Shown: positions 12,543 through 23,295, counted from the stretch's first letter. The stretch is 64,000 nt of DNA from Cryptomeria japonica (GCF_030272615.1 NC_081406.1:140400361-140464360); one strand, 5' to 3'. Translations and numbers: made by a program. The notes: generated by a model from the sequence alone, not told the origin.

Positions 12543-13587
12543 CACTACCATAATGTGAAAGCCTCAAAGGCTTTTGATGAATGGTGTCGGTTGGGTGCCC
12601 AAGTGGACCCCACACATGCACAGATCTCGAGGTAGGCGAGTTTTGCAGAGAAAAAGAAGATTAACCAACGAGATCCAATGACTGTCATGACTTTGCGAAG
12701 GGAAGATGCTTGCGCATTAAGCTCTGCGAAATGGCAAAATACTCAAGTGGATCGCGAAGAGTTAACGAGTGAGTAGGTTGAAGGTGATGCAACAGCTTGC
12801 GTGACTTTGTGACTCGAAGATGCTCGTGCATTAACCTCTGCTAAATGGCGAAAGATAGGTGGTGGGTCCGGTTGAAAAGACAACTTGTAGGTGTCAGTGA
12901 GGTGGTGATGACATGTCGTTGAGGTGGCGATGATGTGGCCGACAAATAAGCAGACAGGTGGCGTACAAGACGCAGTGAGGTGGCGGATGGATGAGGTGTC
13001 ATCCGAGGTGGTGCCAAGTGGATCCTATCAGCGAATTAGAAGATGCCACACGGCAAGGCGTCAGGAGCCAAAAATTAGTTAAAATTAAAATTAAGAATAT
13101 AGTTTCAATTATTGAGAAAATCCAAAAATTTAAATGATGTGCACATGTTGAGGATTAATTCTCTCAAAGGCTTATTTTTGGCAAAAATACCAAGTATCAT
13201 ATATCACCGGAAAGCTCTCGGGAGAAGGAATCCAATAATGTAGTTAATTTTAAATTTTTTTTGGATATTTTGGGAGCAGGTTCCATGGGAAAGAAGAAGG
13301 AATTGAAATTCAATTGGAATAGAGACACTTGGCAATTTCGGTTGCAGACCTAATCTTTTTCCCTCTCCTTCTTATTCTCATTTTCTTCTCATTGTAAGGG
13401 TTCCAGAAATTTGGAGAAAGGCTCTAGATTTTCATGGTTTCGAATTCTGGGTTTGTTTCAAATTTGCAGTAAAATGACTTCTTTCAAGTAATAGAGTTTC
13501 TTCTTGCTATAAATGTTTTCTGTTGCAGTCACATATATGTAGGGAATATACAATTTATTGGATTGTCTCTAGGCATTCTTCATTTTC

Positions 13588-13593
13588 AATAAA
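13588..13593 (+). terminator. Poly(A) signal AATAAA, 3' LTR
   Basis: Conserved with 6434-6439 of the 5' LTR. Confidence 0.4.
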
Positions 13594-15674
13594 TCCAATC
13601 TTCAAGGGAGTTTGGGTTTATCCTCCTAAATGAGAGTGTAATTATTGTTCCTAGGCATCCTTTACATAAGGGATTTAAATTCTATGAGCAGAAATTATGA
13701 ATCTGAATTATTGTTTGGATATGTATGATCCTTTGTTTGAGCTTAGAATGCATTTTTGTAAGGCATTAATGCAGGGATATCTTTCTTCAAATAAATTGGA
13801 TTTGCAATAGAGGTGTTCATTTGCAGATTGATGTATGACTTTGTTGCCCTTGGATAAGGCACTGATCTTGCAGATTGGGGAGATTCTCAGAGATTTTAAA
13901 TCAATATCCTCATTTAATTTTATGTTTGTAATGTTAGTTTGTTCTATCCATCTCATGATTCAAACATTATTGAGTTGCAAGTGTGGATCTAGCCCATCTG
14001 TAGTAACCTCTTAGTTTTTGAACCTTATGAGATCCATCTACTTTTATTGATGTAGTCTTGTGTGTAATAGGTCTGATTAAATGCATCAAAGGTATACCCA
14101 CCTAGGTTTTGCAGAGCCTAAAGAGTAGAAGGATTTAGATCCTTGTCATGTTGTCCAAGCCCTGAGGTTCTTCATAGATTAAATTGGCTACTTCATAGAT
14201 CAATTGCAGGTGTACTTGGGTTAATCATTTTTTATGAACAACAAGACATAAAGGGGTTATAGGGACAAGTTTGGAACTTGTGGATGTGTTAATTGCAGCC
14301 TTGTTATGGCAATTATGTTCTCTATTGCATAATTCTCCTCAAGGACATAGTCCACCTTCACCCCATTTGAAAAGTCACATATGTGACATTGTGTAATCCT
14401 TGGGTTGGGAGTGTTTTTGTTGTTATGAGTTTTTGCATGTGTGTGTTTGTATGTGTGTTTCTCGTCTAGCCTTGATTCTCCTAGCTTGGGGGTGGCTTCT
14501 AGTAAGCCTAGGTTGGGAGGTGAGCCTCCCTGGTCACAACCTTAAGCTTTTTATTGCAGGTTTTGCTTGGGAAAAAGTTGGAGAAAAAGCTTTGGAATGA
14601 TCCTATGTATTATTATATTTTAGTTTTAAAAAAAGAGTTTATTATTGTATTTTAGTTGCAAAGAAAAAGAAAGAAAAATAATTTCTTATTGTATGTAAGT
14701 TGCAGAAAATAAAATGTATTTATTAGACTATGTTTTATCATGAAACAAGAAACAAAGATGTATTTCATTTAAGTATGTTCTTGCAAAGGAAGGGATAAAA
14801 TTTGAATTGTTTCCTTATTTGAGTTATTCATTATTGATTTTGCACCTAGAGCTAAATTAAAAATGAAATTTATTTATGTCTTATTAGCCATTAGAAAAGA
14901 AATGAAATAAGTAACATGTGATGCAGTTATAGGAAAAGATTAAGTATGAAAATTATACTTGTACTTTTTAATCTTACATTGCATCTTGTTGTTTTTATTT
15001 AATGATTCTAGAAAGATATACATTTGTAGCTGTAAATAAATTAATTCCTACTAGTTTTTCTATTCTGTAAATGCATATTAAGTAGGAAAATAACCAAACC
15101 TAGATAATGATAATACATTAGATATTGCAGTTTGTTGTATTAAATATTTTTTTGAAAATGATAGTTACAGTTGTAAATAGAAATAATTTGTCACATTTTT
15201 CATTCTGTAAAAGCATGTTTAGTAGAAAATAATATTAACCTAGTTATTGAATATGTTGAATCATAGGAAAAACTATAGGTTAATGAAGGGCATAAAAAGA
15301 AATAAATTACTCTGTTTATTAAAATAACCTACTTTAAATAATGTAAATACAATTTTAAACCTATATATATATATATACCAGGGATAATGCCTGCAATTTT
15401 ATCTTTTAAAACTAAGTTGTTGTTAAAAAAAAAAATATAAAATTGACATGTATGCTGTTGTAAATAAATAAAATAAACATGCTCATGTACAGGTATATAT
15501 ATATATAGATTTATATAGATTTACTTATTTACATTTTATTCTAGAAATGAAAATACTTGTCATTTTAAGTTTCTGGTATTCACTAGAATCATGCATGTCA
15601 ACCATAATATATATATATATATATATATATTAAAAAAAAGAATTTTAAATAAAATAAATAAATAAATAAAACTC

Positions 15675-15965
15675 TAACCTCTGAAGCCCTAGCAAGCTCG
15701 CAGTTGGGCGGCTCAGGCCACCTCTGTGGGTCGAAACCCACAGGGGCACCCACAGAGCCACTACAGGCCACAACCCGCAGGGCGGCGCCGCGACGTCACT
15801 ACGGGTGGCGACCCCCAGTGGTGGCCTCGGCTGCCACTACGGGTGGCCACTGTAGCCACCGTCGCCACCTCCATTAACTCTACAACTCTCCCTTGCATTA
15901 CGCCCTCCCCTTTGGCCATGGCCTTCAGCCTTTGTGGGATGCCCTCGCTCGGCTGCCACCTACAC
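15675..15965. other. GC-rich island with short imperfect repeats
   Basis: About 290 bp rich in GC within a very AT-rich surrounding, with repeats of a ccactacgggtggc-like 14-mer. It ends in a ca/poly-A stretch. Frames on both strands are low complexity. It could be the R/U5 part of an LTR or a retroposed fragment; I cannot tell. Confidence 0.4.
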
Positions 15966-16020
15966 ACACACAAAAAAAAATAAAAAAAAATAGAAAATAT
16001 GTTATGTTAAAATAATAAAA

Positions 16021-16153
16021 CCCTAACCCATTTTCGGGTTAGGGTTAGCATTTAAAACAAAAGGAGAGAAAATTTTAATATGCAACCCTAACCCTATTTC
16101 GAGTTAGGGTTTGTTTAATAATAAGGAAATTAAAAAAAGGAGGTTAGGGTTAG
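16021..16153. repeat. Interstitial telomere-like TTAGGG motifs, partly inverted
   Basis: ccctaaccc (16021-16029) faces gggttagggttag (16036-16048), and aaccctaaccct (16084-16095) faces gttagggtt (16103-16111), giving two short hairpins; ggttagggttag follows at 16142-16153. The unit is TTAGGG-like, not the usual plant TTTAGGG, and the copies are too few to be a telomeric array. Confidence 0.6.
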
Positions 16154-16950
16154 CATTTAGAAAATATAAAAGAAATAGGTTAAGTATAGGAATAGATCAA
16201 TCCTAGTTAGGGTATATAATTAAATATTATTAAAATGAGAGGAGGGGGAATTCTTTTTAAAATTTGAAAAAGAATTTCCCCCCATTTAGCGATAGTCAAT
16301 ATGTGGGATTTATTAACTCCTAATATTGACTAGGGTGAAATTAATTTTAATATAGTCTTTATTATCAAGGTTCAATTAAAATTGGGGATTAATTTTTATA
16401 TAGCTATATTAATCGCATAATTGATTTAATTTTATTAACAAGGGTTATTAATGAGAATATTACATAGTTATTTTTCATATTTAATTAAATATGGATGTTA
16501 GGTTAAATTTATTTTGGGGAATTTTATTAAAGAAATTTTTTAATTGTTTTATGTAAAATTCTAGCCTATGAGGTCATTATTGGCCGATTATTTAATAGCT
16601 GAAATTTAAATGTCTTAGGGGATTTAAAATCGACTTTAATATAAAATATATTTATTTGGCGAATATCATAATTGAATTAGTTAACTTTATTAGTTATTTT
16701 TAAAAGTGAAATTGTGTACATTCAATTAATTAATTTTAATATGAGATAACATTATCATTATTTTTATTTAGCCTTGAGTATTTTAAATTCTATTGAGATA
16801 ATTAATATCTCTCAATTTTAATTAGAGGAAATTAATTAGTTTAATTAGATTAATTAATTGAGTTGAGATGACCCCCTTTTAAAGAATAATTAGTCGTTTC
16901 TAATTATTGTCACCATATTGATTTAGTTAATTAAATCAACTTTAGTAAAC

Positions 16951-16971
16951 AATTCTATTTAACCCAGAGTT
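16951..16971. repeat. LINE target-site duplication, left copy
   Basis: A 21-bp sequence starting aattctattt and ending cccagagtt, repeated exactly at 23137-23157. It defines the 5' end of the LINE at 16972. Confidence 0.95.
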
Positions 16972-17308
16972 GTTTTTGGATTTACGATGGTCCTGGTGAA
17001 CGGAAGGATGTCTCTCTGCAGCGTTCTGGTGCGAGCTAGGGCCTGCGTGCCCTAGCTCTCCTGGTTGTTCGTTCTCTGTGCTCGGTGGGCAGTTTTCTGG
17101 CGCGATCTCAAAAGGGGGTGGGTCTGCTTTTTTCAGGGGTGCGTAGGTCATTTGGGTAGGCGACCATTGCCTGGCTTGTGGGCAGGTTTTGTTCCTGCGT
17201 CTTCTGGCTGCGCGTGGTGGTTCTCACTGCGGGAGGAGTGTTGTGTCCTGAGCCTGAGGGTCTTTGGCCTTGGCTCTTTCTTTCTTGGTGTGGCTGTGCT
17301 CTCGGTCT
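16972..17308 (+). promoter_or_regulatory. LINE 5' UTR
   Basis: GC-richer than the flanks and bounded on the left by the target duplication. L1-type elements carry an internal promoter here; no individual motif is recognisable. Confidence 0.6.
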
Positions 17309-18736
17309 ATGGAGAATCGGGATGGTTTTATGGCTCAGGTTTCATCCGGAGATTTGGAGATGGTTGAGCCGTCTTCGTCAATGCATGCCAATGTAAAGGA
17401 GCAGTTGGGTAAACCACAATCTGGGGATGGAATACCCTCTTCAACAGGGGTGTTTCGTTTGAAGAAAGTAAATGGATGTCTTGAGAGATCCGAGGATCAT
17501 CCAATTCTGATTATTCAACCTGAGCAAGTTTCGGAGAATGTTGATTATTGGTGTAATCATGCCCTTATTTGCAAATTTTTGGGCCTTCGTCTTTCTCTGC
17601 CTATGTTGGAATCTTGGGCCCGTCGGGTTTGGAACCTTGAAGGGGATATGGAGATTATTTTGGCTGCTAATAATTACTTTCTGGTTATCTTTTCAAATCT
17701 TATGGATAGGAATAGGGCTTTTGAAGGGGGCCCATATTTCTTTAACCAAGTTGGGCTCTTCATCAAGCCTTGGCACATGGGCTTCAACTCTGCCGAAGAG
17801 ATCCCCTCCCGGGTTCCTGTGTGGATTCGGCTGCCGAGGCTTCCTCTGGAGTTCTGGAGGGAAGATATTCTTCACTCAATATCTCTGCTTCTTGGCAAAC
17901 CTGTGGGATCGGCTTCACAAACCCAAGATCGTAAGATAATTTCTTTTGCTCGCATTTGTGTAGAAGTAGATTTAAATAATCCATTACCAGATTCTATGGA
18001 AATTCGCATGGGATCTTCTTCTTGGATCCAACAGCTGGATTACGAGACCCTACCCTTTAGATGCAGAATTTGTCATGAATACGGTCATTTGCACCGCAAA
18101 TGTCCCAGATTTAAATCCTCTCCCCGGGCTGCCCCTGAACCTCCTAGGGGGGACAAGGGAAAGGCCCCGATGTCTAATGAACCTATGGATAAGGAGGGTT
18201 TTATTCCGGTTAAGCCCCGTAATAAAGGCAAAGGAAAAAAGAGATCCTGGTTAGATAGACAGAATGAAGATACTTTTAACAAGTTTGAAGTTCTTGATAA
18301 TTTGACACAAGAGGAAGGCATTCCAGTTGAGATCTCTTCTGGAGATAAGGGTCTGCATGAAGCTCAGGATGAGAATGAAAAGAAAGAGGATCAAATTTTA
18401 TCTTCAGAGGTCCATCAAGTGGATCAGATGGTTGTGGCTTTGTCTTCTCAAGCTCAGGATTTCAAGGTTCTCCAGGGGTCTCAGACTCTGTTGGGCTCTG
18501 TTGTGGTGGTTCCTGATCCCCCTGCTCCTAAGGGAGCTTCAGAATCTGTAAAGGGTAACAAAGCTCCTTCTATTTTAGGCTTACAGCAGAAATCCTTTAA
18601 GAAGGGGCCTCTTGATAAACCGTCAAAGAGTGGAAGGAAGACTGATCAAGAGAAGGTTAAGATCATGGGTGATACTTTGGTTGAGTCAGGGTCAGTGAAA
18701 CCCATTGATTCTCATTTCTCCCATCCCCATAAATGA
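17309..18736 (+). CDS. LINE ORF1: DUF4283/zinc-knuckle nucleic-acid-binding protein
   Basis: The 475-codon intact frame starts at ATG 17309 (MENRDGF...); the same frame is open further upstream but without another ATG. Residues about 80-250 look like the DUF4283 domain of plant L1 ORF1 proteins, with a ...NYFLVIFSN...R-A-F-E-G-G-P-Y core and W-I-R-L-P-R-L-P-L-E-F-W. A CX2CX4HX4C zinc knuckle is at residues 252-265 (CRICHEYGHLHRKC). The C-terminal half is lysine-rich and low in complexity. ORF1 proteins bind the element RNA and act as chaperones in the RNP. The stop overlaps the ORF2 start in ATGA. It is the only long retroelement frame in the window without a premature stop. Confidence 0.9.
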   Translation: MENRDGFMAQVSSGDLEMVEPSSSMHANVKEQLGKPQSGDGIPSSTGVFRLKKVNGCLERSEDHPILIIQPEQVSENVDYWCNHALICKFLGLRLSLPMLESWARRVWNLEGDMEIILAANNYFLVIFSNLMDRNRAFEGGPYFFNQVGLFIKPWHMGFNSAEEIPSRVPVWIRLPRLPLEFWREDILHSISLLLGKPVGSASQTQDRKIISFARICVEVDLNNPLPDSMEIRMGSSSWIQQLDYETLPFRCRICHEYGHLHRKCPRFKSSPRAAPEPPRGDKGKAPMSNEPMDKEGFIPVKPRNKGKGKKRSWLDRQNEDTFNKFEVLDNLTQEEGIPVEISSGDKGLHEAQDENEKKEDQILSSEVHQVDQMVVALSSQAQDFKVLQGSQTLLGSVVVVPDPPAPKGASESVKGNKAPSILGLQQKSFKKGPLDKPSKSGRKTDQEKVKIMGDTLVESGSVKPIDSHFSHPHK

Positions 18737-21700
18737 TTGTTTTATCATGGAATGTAAGGGGGTTGAATAGCATCCCTAGACAAAAGGCTGTTCGCAGATT
18801 AATTGAATCTCAATCTCCAGATGTGGTCTTCATCCAGGAAACCAAGCTTTCAGTTGACGGTTTGGCGAGCTGTGCTCCGCGTATCTGGCCCCAAGGCAAT
18901 TGGCAGGGGGTGGGTGCTTTGAATAGTGCTAGGGGGGTGGCTTGTTTCTGGAACCCGAGGAGAGTTTCCCCCTTATGGTGGATGTCTAGTCGCTCTTCTA
19001 TTTCTTTGGTTGCCTCTTATTTTGCAACTGGAGAAAGGTGTCTTTTATCCAATATCTATGCTCCTACTGATCTGGCAGGTAAGTCCAGTCTATGGGCTCA
19101 CATTCAATTCATTCGGGCCTTGGATCCGTTCCTCCCATGGATTATGGTTGGTGATTTTAATGCTGTTACCTGCTTGGATGAAAAACGTGGTGGATTAGCC
19201 AGGCTAGACCCTTCTGCAAATTTGCTCAAGAATATGATTGGCTCCCTGAAACTCATTGATGTGAAGCCAGCCAATGGTGTATTTACATGGAATAATAGGA
19301 GATGTGGTGGTGAGGCTATCTCAAAGAGGCTTGATAGATTTCTTGTCTCCTGCTATTGGTTGAATAGTAGGTTGATCTCAAGTTCTGAAATTCTTGACTG
19401 GAGGGGCTCTGATCACTGGCCTATCAAGCTCTCTGTCACCGTTTATGGAATCACCAAAAATCCCTCTTTCAAATTTTAGTTGATGTGGTTAAGAGATCAA
19501 TCCTTGCATGATCTTATGTTGAATTGGTGGCGGGAGGGGAGGCCTACCCATGGGACGGCCATGTTTATTTTCACTAAGAGGCTTCAACATGTGAAGTTCA
19601 GGCTTAAGAGATGGAATAAACAGTGTTTTGGGAACCTACAAGCTCAGAAGTTGGTTGCCCAGTCCAAGTTGGATTCCATCACCCGTCAGATTCGTGACCA
19701 GGGGTTGACCTCAGACCTTAGCATTGCGGAGTCCTTGGCTCTAAAGGGATTAGAAGAGTGGGAGCTTCGGGAGGAGATCTTCTAGAGGCAGAAATCTCGC
19801 ATTGATTGGCTTCAGGAGGGAGATAGGAACACCGCTTTCTTCCATAATTCGGTTAAGGCTCGGAGGCAGGGGAACTCTATCTCCTCTCTAGTTTCTCAAG
19901 ATGGGGCTCAGCTTTCCTCCAGCGCTGATATTTCGAGGGAAGCTGTCAATTATTTTTCTAACCTTTTTTCTAGGGAGGATATTGCTGCTAGGGCTGAGGA
20001 GGGGGCCATTTTGGATTGTATTCCCCAACTGGTCTCTGCTGAGATGAATGGGGTTCTCTTATGTCCTATCTTGTTACCTGAATTGGAGAAAGTGGTGTTT
20101 AATATGAAAAAAGGCAAGGCTCCTGGTCCAGATGGGTTTCCGATTGAGTTCTTCCAGGAGTTTTGGGAAATTATAAAGTTTGACCTCCTTGAGGTGATTC
20201 AGGAATCACATAGGAACAAGCAAATGCTCAAGTCCATGAATTCTACCTTCCTGGCTCTTATTCCCAAGATGGAAGGAGCTAATCAACTGGCGCAATTCAG
20301 GCCTATTGCGTTATGTAATGTGGTCTACAAGATCACCACCAAGTTGATTGTTGAGCGACTCAAACCACTCCTCGGTTCTCTGATCTCTGCTGAGCAGGGT
20401 GGTTTTGTTGAAGGGAGACAAATTTTGGATGGCATCGTGATAGCCATGGAAGCTATTCATTCTATGGCTAACTCTAAGGAGAAGGCTATGTTTATTAAAC
20501 TTGACATGTCTAAAGCTTATGACCGGGTGAGTTGGGAATTCTTACAAAAAACTCTCCTTGCTTTTGGCTTTGCTGAGGAGTGGGTGAATTGGGTCCTTAG
20601 TTGTGTTACCTCTGCCTCTTTCTCGGTTCTTATTAATGGGGAGCCTTCAGATCTGTTTAGTGCTTCTCGGGGTCTCTGACAGGGGGATCCTTTATCTCCT
20701 TACTTATTCATTATCTTGGCAGAGGGTCTTGGAAGATTTATTAAATCTCAGGTGAGTCAAGGTCTTATTCGTGGTTGGAGCTGGAGAAACTCTCTTCCTT
20801 CCTACTCTCATCTTCAGTTTGTGGATGATACGGGGCTGATGGGCTTGGCTAGAATTAGTGAGGCTGTGAACTTCAAGAGAGCTCTTGACATCTATTTGAA
20901 GGCTTCAGGTCAGTGTATTAATGATGACAAGTCTTCCATTTATTTCTTTAATACTCCTTAGCATATTCAGAGCAGGATTGCTAGGATCTTAAGATTTCAG
21001 ATTGGTTCTCTCCCCTTGATGTACCTTGGGATCCCTTTGGCTTTGGGAGCCCAGCGTAGAGATTACTGGCAGGGAATTTTGGATAAATTTCGGAGTAAGG
21101 TTAGTCATTGGACTCACAGGTGGCTATCTTCTGCTGGGAGAATGGTTCTTCTAAAGATTGTGGTGCAGTCTCTCCCCATCTATAGGTGTTGTGTGCAGGC
21201 TCCCCCGTCAGCCTTTGTGCGGGAATTCGATGCTCTGTCTCGACAATTTCTCTGGTCTGGCAACCTTCTTTCCTCGAAGTGGAGCTTAGTCAAGTGGGAG
21301 TCTGTTTGCAGGCCGAAGCATGCTGGGGGCCTTGGTCTTAGGTCTATGGCTCTTGCTATCACTGCCTTGGTGGCCAAGCTATACTGGAGGTGGTGCAACA
21401 ATCAGGATCAGGATTGGGCTAAGATTCTGGCCCACAAGTATCTCCCTGGTGTTGATTGCCTTGATGTGCCTCATCTTCATTTGTTGGGCAAGGGTTCTTG
21501 TATTTGGGATACTCTTAAGAAGGGTGCTCAGCTGATTAAGGAGGGGCTCTTCTGGATCTATAATAGAGGCTCTGAGGCTCTTTTTTGGCAGGACTCTTGG
21601 GATGGCCACCCTCCCATTCTTTCTAGTTTTCCTCAGCTTCAACCTCTTTGCCATATTTTCTCTGATGCCGGTTGGATTAAGGTGGAGCATTTTAAAACTG

Positions 21701-23025
21701 TCAATCGTACTGGTCATGCGATGGTGGCTTGCTGGAAGGATCCTCAGGAGTGGCCCTTAGGTGGTTCTGATGAGGATCGTGATGTTCTTGCTAGAATTTT
21801 GAAGGACAGACTTTGCAGCTCTCTGAATGGGAGGGATGTTCTGGCTTGGAGTCCTAGTCCAAAAGGTAAATTCACTGTTGCTCAAGGCTACGCTAGGCTT
21901 GACAAGAACTTACATGGTCCGGCTGAGGTGCACTGGTGGAAGAAGGTTTGGGACAACTTCTCATGGCCCAAATGCAATTTTTTCTTATGGTTGCTTGCTC
22001 AGAGGAAGTGCCTCACTTGGGAAAATCTTCGCAAGCGAGGTTTTCAGGGTCCTTCTATTTGCCTTCTTTGTTCTTGCAATGAGGAGTGTACCTCTCACTT
22101 GTTCTTTCTTTGCCCTTACTCTAGAGAGTTGTGGCATAGATGGTGGGAGGCTTGGCAACATGGTTGTATTCATGCTACCTCCTTGATTGACTTTTGGGAA
22201 AGTTTGGGCAGACCTCCTACAAAGACTTCTTTCCTGCAGGTGGCCTGGTCTATTGGGCCTACTCTCATTCTCTGGAACCTTTGGCTGGAGAGGAATCGAC
22301 GAGTTTTTTGTGGCTCCAATTTGGGAAGTTCTCAATTGTGGAAGAAGATTCTTAGCAGGCTCCAGGAGACTATTTCAGCTAAGTGTGATATGTCTGTTAA
22401 TACTGATCCTGGTGATCTGGCTATTGTGCGAAATTTGAACTTGGGGGATAGCAGCAGGGAAAGCCTTGCTGGTAGAAGATCACGCCATGTCAGGCAACGG
22501 GTCAGTCGCGATGGAAGGTGGATGCCTCCCCCGGTGGGGGTCTTAAAAATTAACACTGATGGTTCTTCTCGTGGGAACCCTGGTCATGCTGGTGTTGGGG
22601 GTATTGGTAGAGGTAATGATGGTGGTGCTATTTTTGTCTTCTCTATTTACAAAGGGCAGCATTCTAATAATCTGATGGAGGCCCTTGCTATCAAGATAGC
22701 TGTTGAGCGTGGATACACTTTAGGTTGGCGGAGGATCATTTGTGAGTCTAATTCTCAGATTGTGGTGGATATGCTGAACAACCAGAAGCTGGAGGATGTT
22801 AGTTGGCAATTGGCTTTTGTGGTCAGGCAGATTCTGAGTCTTTGCAGTTTCTTGGATTCTGTCTCCTTTTGTCATATCCCTAGAGAGTGGAACAGAGTGG
22901 CCGATTGTCTGGCGAAGTGGGCCTCTGAGAATGTGGACGACTGGGATATTAGTGGAAGGGATGAGTTACCTTCTGATTACTTGGGGACTCTAGAGAGGTT
23001 ATTAGTGGAGGACAGGTATATGTAG
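18733..23025 (+). pseudogene. LINE ORF2: endonuclease-RT-RNase H polyprotein, four stops
   Basis: One frame of 1430 codons with stops at 19477 (TAG), 19783 (TAG), 20677 (TGA) and 20959 (TAG), and no frameshift. Residues 1-245 are an APE-type endonuclease: SWNVRGLN, QETK, YAPT, GDFNAV and SDHWPI are all present. RT covers about 430-770: GKAPGPDG, FRPIALCNV, KLDMSKAYDRVSW, and the catalytic box reads FVDD (residues 696-699) where FADD is usual. A zf-RVT domain is near 1068-1140 (two C-x2-C/H clusters). RNase H follows with D1276 (TDGSSRGNPG), E1316, N1340 where D is expected (ESNSQ) and D1391. It would nick the target and copy the element RNA; as it stands it is dead. Confidence 0.93.
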
Positions 23026-23136
23026 TGTTCGTGTTGGTTGTTTTGGTGGTTGTCTTGCTTTGGTGGGCCTTTGGCTTTGGCTTGTACTTTGAGATTGATT
23101 GAATAAAATTTTTACCCCTTCTTTTAAAAAAAAAAA
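23026..23136 (+). terminator. LINE 3' UTR, AATAAA and A tail
   Basis: Short gt-rich 3' UTR, AATAAA at 23102-23107, then a 13-A run at 23126-23138 whose last bases merge with the target duplication. Confidence 0.85.
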
Positions 23137-23157
23137 AATTCTATTTAACCCAGAGTT
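23137..23157. repeat. LINE target-site duplication, right copy
   Basis: Exact repeat of 16951-16971 directly after the A tail. Confidence 0.95.
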
Positions 23158-23222
23158 AACCTTTAGTTAAGATAAAACTTATTTAATTACATTTTAATGT
23201 AGATTATTTAATGAATTTATGT

Positions 23223-23295
23223 TGTGATATATTGGTGATATATTGATGGTATTTCTCTCATTTCATGTATTCATGGATGTCCCAAAAGTATGTTG
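23223..23295 (-). pseudogene. Gypsy G, protease 3' fragment
   Basis: On the minus strand it continues the G protease frame broken at 39594: T-Y-N-I-L-L-G-H-P, one stop in place of W, then IHEMREIPSIYHQ. This matches the LLG-x-P-W-I-H-E-M and P-S-T-Y-H-Q segment of H near 58470-58520. Its right end (tgttg, 23291-23295) is the target duplication of the solo LTR; its left end (tgtgat) is the edge of the compound insertion. Confidence 0.85.
23291..23295. repeat. Target duplication tgttg of solo LTR, left
   Basis: tgttg directly precedes TGTTGGAATCC at 23296 and recurs at 39589-39593 after the other end of the same LTR. Removing the LTR plus one copy restores the G protease reading frame. Confidence 0.9.

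Larger units (their letters stand above)
2675..14243 (+). mobile_element. Gag-only LTR retrotransposon with giant LTRs
   Basis: Two long direct repeats (2675-7089 and 9933-14243) flank a 2.84-kb interior. The interior starts with a primer-binding site and carries a Gag-type reading frame but no protease, RT, RNase H or integrase. LTR ends are TG...CA (the 3' LTR starts TA, probably by mutation). Flanks are ggaca (2670-2674) and agaca (14244-14248), a 5-bp target duplication with one mismatch. The layout matches non-autonomous terminal-repeat elements that keep only gag (TR-GAG type, related to LARDs). Replication would need pol proteins from a gypsy partner. LTR divergence is about 1 in 20 bases where I compared them, so the insertion is not recent. 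Confidence 0.88.
9933..14243 (+). repeat. 3' LTR (4311 bp) of gag-only element
   Basis: Collinear with 2675-7089 and ends in the same GAACAACA. It starts TATTGGGACT where the 5' copy has TGTTGGGACT. Around 12640-12840 it has extra material (a second copy of a gatgct-gcgttaa-ctctg-aaatggcgaaa-like segment) that the 5' LTR lacks. TATA-like site at 12533-12542, AATAAA at 13588-13593. Confidence 0.9.
14244..16950. other. AT-rich intergenic DNA with microsatellites
   Basis: No gene recognised. It contains TA microsatellites at 15362-15377, 15494-15507 and 15606-15631, an AAAT tract at 15648-15670, a GC-rich patch and telomere-like motifs (listed separately). The open frame at 14400-14600 is compositional (gt-rich) and has no domain. 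Together with 1043-2674 this may be the body of the compound insertion. Confidence 0.6.
16972..23136 (+). mobile_element. Full-length L1-type LINE
   Basis: A 6165-bp non-LTR retrotransposon bounded by exact 21-bp target duplications. It has a 337-bp 5' UTR, ORF1 (zinc-knuckle RNA-binding protein), ORF2 (endonuclease, RT, RNase H), an AATAAA signal and a terminal A run, in the order typical of plant L1 elements that carry a C-terminal RNase H. The target starts with A residues adjoining the tail, as expected for target-primed reverse transcription at a TTTT/AA-like nick. It is not 5'-truncated, which is unusual. ORF2 is inactivated by four stops. Confidence 0.95.
1043..23222. mobile_element. 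Compound insertion inside gypsy G (inferred)
   Basis: The G reading frame stops at 23223 and resumes at 1042. Both edges carry tgtgat, a plausible 5-6-bp target-site duplication. The interval contains the gag-only LTR element (2675-14243) and the LINE (16972-23136). With those removed, about 4.4 kb of AT-rich DNA (1043-2674, 14244-16971, 23158-23222) remains and would be the original inserted element. Its ends are not TG...CA and I cannot name its class. The joint coordinates are seen; a single insertion event is inference. Confidence 0.5.

Noticed and set aside
15726-15983. 85-residue frame with alanine/threonine/histidine-rich composition
   Set aside because: Low complexity on both strands of a GC-rich patch with internal repeats; no start context or homolog recognisable.
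21016-22556. Long frames on other strands and phases within the LINE
   Set aside because: Shadows of the ORF2 reading frame; no domain in them.
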